A stretch of DNA of 64,000 nucleotides from Halichondria panicea (taxonomy: Eukaryota; Porifera; Demospongiae; Suberitida; Halichondriidae): positions 2,485,502 to 2,549,501 of the forward strand of contig NC_087393.1 in the NCBI RefSeq assembly GCF_963675165.1, written 5' to 3'. The translations under genes and the position numbers were made by a program. Numbering within the stretch: position 1 is the stretch's first letter; the number at the start of each line of letters is the position of its first letter. The notes under the pieces were generated by a model, which made no database searches, was not told where the DNA came from, and saw nothing but the letters and a program-made list of their open reading frames with translations. This document shows positions 52,301-61,199 of the stretch, piece after piece.

Positions 52301-55300
52301 GCTTAATAGGCCCAACATTTTCTTAAGTTTGGTAACTGTAAAAGGAAACATGAAGTTGGTGGAACCGACGATACGATATACCTAAGGGTAAATAGGCTAT
52401 CAGGAATGTATGAAGGAGAGTAAGCAACTACTGCATGTGTAATAGTTATTATACATGGCTAGTTTATTGGCCCGGTGCCAAGATCACTATCTACTACAAG
52501 GGCCAATAATCTGTTTGTGGCACAAATTGCCATTACCGTATAGCAGGTATTATAGTTCGTGGTTTTTGCTGATTAAGCATAATTATACTGTGAACATTTG
52601 TACCTAATTTAATATTGCATGCATGCATGCTGCAAAAAGGCGCAAAAACCTTTCTAAAGGCATTTCTGCGAAAGTTTATAACCTCGAAATATACCCACTA
52701 TATGGAAATTATACTTTGTTGCCTTGCAGACCAGGAGTGTATGAAAACACTCTTCATACCACTCTTGAAACCACAAATGCCTGAGAGGGTGTGTCCCTAT
52801 AAAAGCAATGATTTTAAAGTTTTCGGTGGAGGGTGGGGTAAGATCTCTCAAGAGGTCATTTTGGTCCAGTGCAATATGCCATATCAAGTGTATACGATAG
52901 AGAAGAGAGTATCGAACGTGGGCATACTGTACATCAGATATATGCAGAGAGTAACGTAACTTCCTGTATATGTCACAAGCTTGGAATTTACGTGGATGAT
53001 GTAATCTACTTTCTTGATAGATTACATCACCCACGCTTGGATTGGTCAGACAGTGTGCAAATTCCAAGCTTGTGACAGATACAGGAAGTCAACGTGACTT
53101 CCTGTATCTGTCACAAGCTTGGAATTTATTTGGGTGATGTAATCTACTTTCTTGATAGATTACATCACCCACGCTTGGATTTGTCAGTGTGCAAATTCCA
53201 AGCTTGTGACAGATACAGGAAGTCACGTTACTCTCTGCATACATCTGATACCAGAGGAGGTTGGACACGCGTCATAATGTTTTACGGAGGAAATGTGTGT
53301 GCATGGAGAGATATACGGAAACTTGCAGAGAACAGTAGCTATTCAGCCAAGTCAAAAGCCTGCAAGCGATTTTAGCACTTTATTCTAGTAGTAAATGATG
53401 CTAAACATACCCAATGAAACTAGAAACTGAGTAGCATAGTCATACTAGAAGCAATGAGCCAGAAACATAGATTAGTCAAACATCGAGTTGTTGCTGCATT
53501 TGCCTTTGTTTTTTTACTCCTGTCTTGATGTAGTAGCAGGTATAGCAATCATATTGTTAAACTACTACGACTCATTAACTAACAGGAGATATAATACAAG
53601 AGAGATAGACAAGTATATATAAGAATGGAGAGGAGTTAGGTAAAATGCTGACTCAGCAGGATCGAAAATGATCGATTTTAAGCGTATTCATGAGACTATT
53701 GATGACTATTAATGACTAACAGATGAATACGGATGACGCGTGTCCAGCCTCCTCTGATCTGATACACAATATGCCTACATTCGATACTCTCTCTCTATCA
53801 TAATAATTATACTCTTGGCCATATATATTGGCCCTACAATAGCCATAATTATACTGCATGGCCCTGCGTGTATTAGTGTATTTAGTGCATGTATTTATGG
53901 TGGGGCATAAGTCAAAAAGCAGTTTCATGCCCTATGTTTTGATATTATTGCAGTGCAATATATGCCGGGTTGCTATGGTAGTGTTGCAGCATGCCATCCA
54001 TACAGAGCACTGGATTGCTTTTGCATTTCCTTTGATCTCAGAGGTCAAAAGAGTTGGCACCTATGCAAACAACCACATTATTCTGTACCGGTAACACTTA
54101 TTATTATACGTAGTATATATACCTATGTATGTGCACACACCACTCTTTGCTCATTACACGCCCCCTTTTGCTCACAACTAGCTTCATCCAACGGAATCCA
54201 ACGTGTATCTTGCTGTACTTAAATATGATTAGTAAGTAAATGAAAAGTAAAAAATAACTAGATTGTAGGTACTAAAAAATGGTGTGCATCAATCTTCTTA
54301 TACATGTACAGGCTGTCACAGTGCTGCTCGTGTATATAGGTGAATGAATAAGCTACAACATAAGGAAACATAAGGTGGTGGGTTAATAGAACAGCAAAAA
54401 AAATTATAGTAGGTAATCGGTTAGGTGGGACGGTTTCCGGCTAAGGTCTGTTTGGGATTTTGTTACAATATTTATAGAGTTTGGCTAGCCTCTCTACACA
54501 GGCTCTCCTTTTTCTTTTTTCTATTCTCAGTCTTTATCACCTCGTTCAATAAGATAAAATACTGTACTAGGGGTACACATGGTGCAATCCTCGCTCAGCA
54601 TTAAATTTTGATCGGCTTATGACGTAATTTAGTCTTGCTTGGCTTATAACGTAATTTAGTCTTGCTTGGCTTATGACGTAATTTTCTTTTGTTGCGTAAT
54701 GATCGGCACGTAAGAAAGCTAGGTAAGCTAGGTTTGTGTATTCAATAAAGACAGTGTAGAACCTCTTTGTGAGATCCGAAGTGGGCCAGAGAGTCTTGTG
54801 TTGATGTACACTACATATTGTGAGAAGAGTAGGGTATAGAGAAGTAGCTAGATCTAGCTAGCTGGAGATGCTTGTGTAATGATCGTTTTTGTGGCGGATC
54901 GTCACGGTAAGAACCATAGTTGAAGTAAGTTCACTAACGGCTGTGCAGAGCTTCACTGCGGGATGAGAAGTCGTTCAGAGAGTCTTGTGTTGATGTAGAG
55001 TACCTGTGCTGAGTTTAGGACGAAACCGCTTGCCTGGAGAGCAACTGGAGCTAGATCTATAAATCGACCAATCACCACCACCACTACCACTACCACCACT
55101 ACCACCGTTGATCTCGATTGAACCTAGCATGATTATAGCCTCGCTTCGCTCGGAATTAATTGTTCAATGAGATAAAATATGGTATTAATTGGAGGAATAA
55201 AGAAAGGTATAGACGTAGAGTTAGGAAAAAGGAGAGCCTGTATTGGGAAGTCACGTGAGGGTAGAAGGGTGGTAGAAGGGTGAAAATGAGCGTGGGCATG

Positions 55301-58300
55301 CAGTGCTAGAGATGTTGGACTGCCCACGTAGAGATCTATGACTTTGCCTGCAGCAAGCTGAACATGGACTTGGAACTGGAAGTTTGCAAGCACTAGCTAT
55401 AGCTATTATTCTAGCTAAGCCTAAGGTATAGTATAGAGCTTAGCTAGATCTACTAGTCTAAATTGTGTGATCAGACTATCACCACCTATCTTTCTTGTGT
55501 CTTTCTAAATGCTAGATCTAAACTAATAGTCTTAGTCATCATTATCATCTAGGCCCTATAGCAGGTACATTTGTAGCTACTGCCACCATAGATAGAAGAG
55601 GAAGAGGGATTGGTAACGGAAGTACCCTCGTGTAACATCCGCTTTACCCGCGGTTTAATCGAGGCTGTGTCAAAAAGCTAAAGCTGTAGATGAGCGTGGT
55701 CCAGCTAGGCCAAGCTGATGGCATTTCTACACACAGTGTATAATATACCACAAGTATATATGCTCAGTCTGTGCAACTTACTCATATTTAAAGGTCTATA
55801 CCTATTTTAGCAGTTATAACCAGCACGCTTACACATTTTAGCAATACAAGACTATAAATAGCTGCTGTTTGCCTAAAACTTTACTGGAATGTCCCTTTTT
55901 ACTGGGTGTGGTCAGTCATTAGCAAGTACAACACGTGGCTCACAGACTGGGCGTGTTATAAATTGCTGAAAAAGATTATGTCTTGAGAAAACACAACTTT
56001 CTTATTTTGAGCGAGTTACCCAGCAAAATAGCCTTGTTTGTAGGGCGTAACGCGGATAGTTTTCAAGGTTTTACTACAGATTCAATGTAAAATGATCACG
56101 TGAACTGCTTTCGTTACCAATCCCTCTTACTCTTCTATCTATGCTGCCACCAGAGCTGGCCACGCTGGTTCCCTGACTTGTCTCAGTACCGCAGTACAGT
56201 CTTATTCTGAATGCGTGGGAGAATACCTTACTATACCTCTAAAAGTAGCGATTGCTGTGTTGACAATTATTTGTTTATGTCGCGTCCTAAATAGCTAGAG
56301 GTCAAACCATAGCCTCGATTCCAGGCCGCAAGAAACAAGCGGCCTATAATTGAGGACAGTAGAGTGACCTCCAATTAGATGCGACCCTCTAAATATGCAA
56401 CACCAGGACTTCACATAATTTTTCAACCTCCAAAAGAAACGACCTCTGGCTTCGTAATTATTCAAAAGTGTTGCTTTAAATCGAATAAATTTAAGGTACA
56501 CATCCTCCACAGTGCTCACAATTTAGCTAGTTTTAATTGGTTAGCCAGATTTCAAGCAGATCTAACGGCTAAATCAAAAATTACACCGAGTAAGCTCGAA
56601 TCTTCTAAGAAAAACTGTCTAGAAACACTTCACTTCCTTGATATTATATTTATGATCACACACCTGTTTTCACCTAAACGGATTTCCCATACATTGTATA
56701 TATAGCAACTTTTGGGGAAATATTTTTGATTCATATAATTATGCACACAATAATTATGGTTTATCAGCACAATTCTTACCCATCTTTAGCCTTGTTCCCA
56801 GGCCAATTTTTCCTTAATAGAACGAGGCTAACCAATCTTAAGATAATCATTTTAAGTACAACTATACTCACACATTTGGTGTAATCCTCTATAGATTATT
56901 AAAGTACCAGTTTGTGTACAATATCTACTTGGGAGGCTCCTTCATCCTACAGATAGTAATTCAGTAAACTAGCTGCAACATTATTTCTAAGCCTCACCTT
57001 AGCTTGTTGAGATGACCTGTATGCTGCTTCTGATAGTACAAATCGATTATAGCTGTCTACTATATAGATGCCAGTGAATATTATTGAAAGATATATATGA
57101 GATGCCGAGGTGCCGATACAGTTGTCTCAGCCGTATATATTACGGTTATGTTGCTATTCCCCCAGGTTACAGCACGGCACAGGATGCATGGCTCATAATT
57201 ATTGCAACCCTCGGGACGCTATAGGTGCCCTCGGTCTTCAGTGCTATATATGCCATACATCCCTCGTTGTGGTGTTAACTATAATTATGTCATTATGATG
57301 CAGTATTAATTATTATAGTGTGCATAATTATAGAGCTCACTATATATTATATGTTAAGTAAACTTTCTTGCATAAATATTGTTTACATTTACAGTTTGCA
57401 AAGAGGTGAGAGGCACATACAGGTGAAGATTAATGGCTGGTCTGATGTGAATATGTTCATCAAATTTGATAGCGTAAGTATTTTCGATCAGGGCAGTAAA
57501 CGTATACCTCACAATTCAGTCCAAAATGCAGGAGGCTGAATATGACTTATCTGATCAAGTATTCTTTGTAAGGTTTGTACCAATAATGAACAACCTGCTT
57601 CAGGTGCAGAGCCAGGAGCTATAATAATTATCTTTCTTCTCGTACTAAACTAGGCTATATACTTGGTAGCCATGCATGTACTATATATACATTACGTACT
57701 AGTTAATGCACGGTATTAGAATAGCAACCTTCTACACGAAAAGATTTTGCTATTCCTGATTCTGGAGAGACTGCAATGGCCTTCAACGTACTGGTAAGCA
57801 AAACTATAGCCTTTACTTGAGAATAAAGCCTTTATTAGCAAGATAGCATTGCTAGAAGCTTATAGAATCACTTAGCTGTACTGCATTGCAACCATGGAGC
57901 AGTTGTATAGCTATTATAAAATTCTATGGCTTAAAAATCAATTATTTTGACCACCAACCAGTGCTCCAACTACCCCAGCTGTGCTCTAACTGTTCCAAAA
58001 ATGCCAACCACAGAATAATAGAGCACGGTCTGTGGTTACTACAGTTGTAGATCCTAGTCTATGGCATTTGTTAGCATAGTTTTTCCTTTATTCTTTGTAC
58101 AAAAAAACTGCCTAGGAATGTGAAATGCCATATTATTGGTAGTACTTCGACCCCGTCAATATATTTGTGAGGATCTCAAGATCTGCAAGATGTATACAAT
58201 GTCAATCATGCAGATCATATTCGGCACTTCTTCTGTTTGAGAGCCCTGACAATGTCCTCACATCCCTGCCTCCTTCTTCCAACCCCGCCATGCAGAGACT

Positions 58301-59604
58301 ACTTAGTGTTGTTTCTCCACTAAAAAAGTAGGTTGATAAAACTGATAATACTTTACTCATGTTTTTCCTGGAATTAGTTTTTCATTGCTTGATTATTACT
58401 TTGTATAGTGCTGGACCTTTGACATGAGATTGCACAAATTTAGAAAAATGCATGCGTGGTAAAATTACACATGTTTCTGTTTACTATAACTTGACGCGTG
58501 TACTGAGGGTCTGATTTCAAGATGCATCATTGCCAACAAGGCGTCTATATATTACCATTGATTTTTATTGGGATGCTTGTACTTGCATGCTAACTGTGTT
58601 TTCATTTTCAGTCTTCAAGCAGTGTCTTTAGATGCGGACATTCCTCTAGTGCTGGTGTTACGTCTTGCCTCCCACTTGGTCCATTGGAGGAAAGCCATGG
58701 CCATTTATCCACTGTCAGAAAACAATGTATATATCACCAGTCCTATGGCAGATACTAGATTGTGAGTTTTTCGGCCAAAACGAAGACGGTATAATTATAT
58801 ATAATTTAATGTCTACAATTACGTATACATTTACGTATAAAGTACTATATACAAATCAAGGTATGTATATATAGGAGTACGAACTATTTATGGTAAACAA
58901 AGCAGGTATATGCAGTACATGTATATACTTAGTTCTTTATACAGGAACTCTGAGCTGTCTTCCCAGTTCAGCGATAGATTTCATGACCAGTGTCTGGCCG
59001 ACATACTCTCAAACTTCTCCCTCCCTGTACCTCTAGGGGATATTAAGGACATCATTGACGATGAGGTATTGTCTATGTGCAATAATTGACCATGCGTACT
59101 TTCTGACATTGACTGTATGCATGCACATTCAGTTATTCCTATATAAATTATTATACAGAGCGTTTGTAATCAGATAGAACATTTTCTCCATGTGCACGTA
59201 CGATTTTTGAAATTTTCACAGACAATTGTGATCTGGCTGCTGCAGCATAAACAGATAGTACAGGTTCGTAGATAAGAGAGATCAGTTGACTCATACTATA
59301 GAGCTACGTAATACTCAACGTAACCTTGATACTGGAGACTATAATCATTATTACATAGCCCAAACACATCAGCGTTGTAACAACTGTTACCATAGCATCC
59401 CTTGAACAAGCATGTTCTTTAGTTGCTTATATACCTAAACGCATACATGACTCAATCATCCTCATAACAAACGTAGTATCGTCGAAATGGTTGTTGCAAT
59501 TTTCAGATCATCATTCCTTCTTCTCCTCCTATAGCTACACACGTATGTGTACATTGTGCCCAATGAAGCTGAACCCCCAAAAATCAATGGAAATTCACCA
59601 AAAA
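41458..59604 (+). CDS. NPRL3: NPRL3-like subunit of the GATOR1 complex; C-terminal exons not found
   Basis: GATOR1 restrains mTORC1 at the lysosome when amino acids are scarce. Exons: 41458-41527, 43563-43593, 43649-43811, 43865-43947, 44300-44376, 49608-49662, 57395-57473, 57725-57793, 58143-58327, 58612-58761, 58945-59065, 59222-59263 and 59535-59604 or longer. Landmarks: TSGSRGNRLVF at the start, DRKFELSVDQWRFVGHPF, HEEKKCDFL, SYSALLLFESPD, LASHLVHWRKAMAIYPLSENNVYI, NFSLPVPL and LHTYVYIVP. The 31-nt exon is supported mainly by phase. The ninth exon's start is uncertain: 58143 keeps phase but adds residues the family lacks, while the acceptor before 58214 fits similarity but not phase. Two introns of 5.2 and 7.7 kb are full of repeats. 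Unspliced reading stops at TAG 59724-59726. The conserved C-terminal part was not seen. Confidence 0.83.
41585..41850. mobile_element. inverted-repeat element with GGCCACCCGT/ACGGGTGGC motifs
   Basis: GGCCCAGCCAACCGTTCTGA and GACGGGTGGCGGG on the left are mirrored by GGCCACCCGTACCGTCAGAA on the right. The middle segment AGCATCATGAATAAAATTAT is shared with a copy at about 17440-17690. Borders are approximate. It lies in NPRL3 intron 1. Confidence 0.6.
41998..42910. mobile_element. 913-bp terminal-inverted-repeat element with internal tandem repeats
   Basis: Starts TATGGTGAGCATTTTGTTTC and ends GAAACAAAAGGCTCACCATA. Arms continue through AAAATGGCGATACAAAATAC. A second nested inverted pair, TGAGACTCTTGAGGCCACAG and its complement, surrounds a middle of about 150 bp. 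Most of the element can fold back. It lies in NPRL3 intron 1. Confidence 0.85.
42658..42840. repeat. 52-bp tandem repeat, three to four copies
   Basis: A unit starting GAGTTGATAAAACACATCGA and ending GTCGATAAAATC repeats head to tail, rich in the near-palindromic TCGAGTCGAT. A single diverged unit lies in the opposite arm (about 42064-42175). Confidence 0.85.
42950..43410. mobile_element. dispersed repeat shared (inverted) with 61868-62290
   Basis: GGTAATGATCGACCATGATT, the GTTTTTAACAAC-like block, and segments such as GGCATTCCAAGTAAGCATAA recur reverse-complemented at 61868-62290. It ends near CCTCGCTTGCGCATGC and includes the AC microsatellite. Confidence 0.7.
43300..43375. repeat. (AC)n microsatellite with an (AGAC)n lead-in
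   Basis: A near-pure CA run of about 70 bases preceded by several CAGA units. The copy at about 61905-61935 has a shorter, imperfect version. Confidence 0.95.
44050..44215. mobile_element. diverged element of the TACCGTATAGC family in an NPRL3 intron
   Basis: Starts TACCGTATAGCAGGTAATTT and ends CCCGCTTTACGGTA. CAAGCTGACCTCCACGAAA matches the copy at about 13605-13905. Borders are approximate. Confidence 0.6.
45470..45975 (+). pseudogene. decayed Ty3/gypsy-like retrotransposon gag fragment
   Basis: Short stretches in shifting frames recall Ty3/gypsy gag proteins: LLYCMGEDAEDVLTSTNI, then a lysine-poor 'AKLDRFL' segment, and later KDKALS and THIEEV. Stops and frame breaks separate them, so it cannot be translated as one protein. 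No reverse transcriptase or LTR pair is seen nearby. It is an old, inactive insertion. Confidence 0.65.
47256..47400 (+). pseudogene. possible F-box fragment
   Basis: The frame reads NLCIELLGFVSHELMFTCLV followed by SKRYY, which resembles the start of an F-box (L..ELL.....L...CLVSKRW). The DNA just upstream (AAGCACTTTT...GTAGATCTTA) also resembles intron sequence before exon 2 of the F-box gene at about 11606. It is short and isolated and may be chance. Confidence 0.25.
48530..49300. mobile_element. left copy of a long dispersed inverted repeat
   Basis: Shares, in reverse complement, long stretches with about 54490-54560, 55150-55600 and 56125-56235: CACCCTTCTACCCTCACG, TCCAACATCTCTAGCTCTGC, GTTTAGATCTAGCATTTAGA and GAATGCGTGGGAGAATACC-like DNA. 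It may be a large non-autonomous element broken by later insertions. Confidence 0.6.
49749..50107. mobile_element. 359-bp TA-flanked element, CAATTGAGCCTCGATTATTCG ends
   Basis: The left end CAATTGAGCCTCGATTATTC follows TA, and the right end CGGATAATCGAGGCTTAACTG precedes TA (50108-50109). Related to 34026-34270 and, by its terminal motif, to 38025-38314. Confidence 0.75.
50871..51555. mobile_element. ~685-bp terminal-inverted-repeat element, copy A
   Basis: The left arm TTTGCAGCTCACTTGGAAGT through ACCACTTGAGATAAGTGTAA is mirrored at the right by TTACACTTATCTCAAGTGGT through ACTTCCAAGTGAGCTGCAAA; arms exceed 100 bp. The interior matches copy B. No transposase frame. Confidence 0.85.
51574..52249. 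mobile_element. 676-bp terminal-inverted-repeat element, copy B
   Basis: Ends GTACTGCCCTTTGCAGC and GCTGCAAAGGGCAGTAC. Same orientation as copy A and separated from it by 18 bp. The interior retains GGAGACTGGTTCAGCAGCAG as in copy A. Confidence 0.88.
52899..53801. mobile_element. inverted-repeat element interrupted by a nested CAGAGGAGG transposon
   Basis: The left arm ATAGAGAAGAGAGTATCGAA with GGGCATACTGTACATCAGAT is mirrored on the right by ATCTGATACACAATATGCC and TTCGATACTCTCTCTCTAT. Inside are two tandem hairpins (about 52955-53230) built from CTTCCTGTATCTGTCACAAG and its complement. The right arm is split by the 505-bp insertion at 53252-53756. Confidence 0.75.
53252..53756. mobile_element. 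505-bp CAGAGGAGG-family transposon, nested
   Basis: Ends CAGAGGAGGTTGGACACGCG and CGCGTGTCCAGCCTCCTCTG. A perfect 9-bp duplication ATCTGATAC flanks it (53243-53251 and 53757-53765). The duplicated bases belong to the surrounding element's arm. Confidence 0.87.
54490..56235. mobile_element. right copy of the long dispersed inverted repeat, interrupted
   Basis: Segments at about 54490-54560, 55150-55600 and 56125-56235 are reverse complements of parts of 48530-49300. Between them lies a region with repeated GCTTATGACGTAATTTAGTC units (about 54615-54690), an ACCACC-rich run (about 55070-55110) and unassigned DNA. Confidence 0.55.
56230..56500. mobile_element. partial inverted copy of the CCGTAAGACC-type element
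   Basis: Contains ACCTCCAATTAGATGCGACC and TTTTTCAACCTCCAAAAGAA, the reverse complement of blocks in 9978-10333. Terminal sequences are missing or eroded. Confidence 0.6.
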
Positions 59605-61199
59605 AAGGTTTTTATCTTGTATGCGTGTGTCATGTTTACTTGCAGCTTATAACTTTTCTACAAGTATATTCTTTTGTGGTCGTGTTCATGATTTCACGTT
59701 GTTTGCTTTTATTTAGTGTCTGGTAGCATACATACCGTATAGCGGGTAATTTTCGGGGGACAAAATATTCGTGGTTCAGCAATATTGAGACATTTCGTGG
59801 GTAATATTTTCGTGGTTGGAGCTTGCACTGCAGGTAAAGGTAGGCAAGGTCGCTTCATTCGTGGGTAAAATATTCGTGGTCAGACCTCCAACCACGAAAA
59901 CCACGAATATTTTGCCCCACGAAAATTACACGCTATACGGTACATGTGTAATAGTAGTTATGCTGATAGTTTACATCATCCAATCTTTAACCTTAAAGTT
60001 CACATAATTTCACAGATAGTTTTGTGCGATTTCACCGTTTCAGGGGCAGATCCAGCCACACATTTATAGAGGGGTTATAAAACAAAATGTTTGGCCACGC
60101 CCCCTTAATTGAAACTGACATCATAGTAAACATGCACAAAGTATACTTACAAATCTACTGTCTACTACAGCTAGGTGCCTTGTCATGTTATAGTTGTGAC
60201 ACAGGTATACATAATACATGTATGTGAATAGTATGTGTGGAATGAAAATTATTGTGTAATTATTTACTACTTAGTGCGTCCTTGACTTGTACTCATGTCA
60301 ACAGATACTAATACTTCATAGTTCACAGCTTGTAAGTTAACCACATTGCTCATTTAGCCACAAGTGTAGTTTTTGTGAGTGTTTGGGGGGGTTGTAACCC
60401 CTGAAACCCACCCCCTAGATCCGGGCCTGCGTTTAGCTCATTTTTACTGGTATTAAATTCTGCTCAAATTCATAGTGTTTCTAATTACCTACAATCTGGC
60501 AGAGTTGTAGGGTGTCATCATCTCATTAAAACAATGTTTTTGTGATGTCATCCCATTAAAATACTTGTGGTATGTATTTCCTGTCTTGTCTTGCAAATAC
60601 TGAAAAGTTGGGGGTCTTAGGGCAGACTGTATGTTTATATTTAGTAGAGTACAGGTGACAATTATACCTCGGGGAGTAGCCACATGCAGGAAGCATTGGT
60701 ACTGTAAAGCCGACTGCCTGTAATGCGACTAGAATTAATAATCATCAGCTTCTATAGAGTTCTAAACTAAAGCTTTGTTCACAAGTTTTATCGCTAAACA
60801 TGTATACATTGAAGACTGTTGCATTCTTCAAAATCGTGCCAAGCAAAGTCTGTTCATTTGAAGTTTCTATTCGACTAATTAGTTTAGCCATTCATCAATC
60901 AACAATAATTATGTTATGCTTGTAAACAAAACAAGGAAGTGTGTTCCGCGTATATATGTCAGAGTAACAGACATAGCTATATACTTAGGCTATAGTTAAT
61001 CAGTTTAAATTGAGCCTCAGGGATGACGTACATAGCAACACTTCGCTTCACTGCTTGTGGGCTTCGTTCTGTTCTCAATTGAAATTCGGTCCCTGATATT
61101 GATCTCAGTCTCACTGTTGTTCAACATTGTTATGTATTGAAGGGGTTCTCCAGTCGCTTATTCCGATGTAGGCAATCCAACCATATCGATAACCGCTTG
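59605..61199. other. no supported gene; 3' flank of NPRL3
   Basis: A 210-bp palindromic element (59733-59942) lies just after the last recognisable NPRL3 exon. I searched this stretch for the conserved NPRL3 C-terminal region and saw no exon encoding it. A fragment of the 19621-19857 element lies near 60425-60480. Confidence 0.5.
59733..59942. mobile_element. 210-bp palindromic MITE with TACCGTATAGCGGG ends (copy 2, inverted)
   Basis: Nearly the exact reverse complement of 11153-11362: TTGGAGCTTGCACTGCAGGT and AGGTAGGCAAGGTCGCTTCA match its middle. Its left edge is 6 bp after an in-frame stop that would end NPRL3 if the last exon is not spliced. Confidence 0.87.

Larger units (their letters stand above)
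49663..57394. other. 7.7-kb NPRL3 intron: stacked transposons
   Basis: Contains the 359-bp element (49749-50107), the tandem TIR pair (50871-52249), a TACCGTATAGC relative (about 52537-52695), hairpins with a nested insertion (52899-53801) and the right copy of the long inverted repeat (54490-56235). An inverted CCGTAAGACC-type fragment lies at about 56230-56500. No supported exon lies between 49662 and 57395. Confidence 0.6.

Noticed and set aside
52654..53067. 137-codon minus-strand frame
   Set aside because: Made of hairpin repeat units; no family resemblance.
60489..61100. Search for the missing NPRL3 C-terminal exons
   Set aside because: No segment with splice sites and family-like sequence was found on the plus strand.
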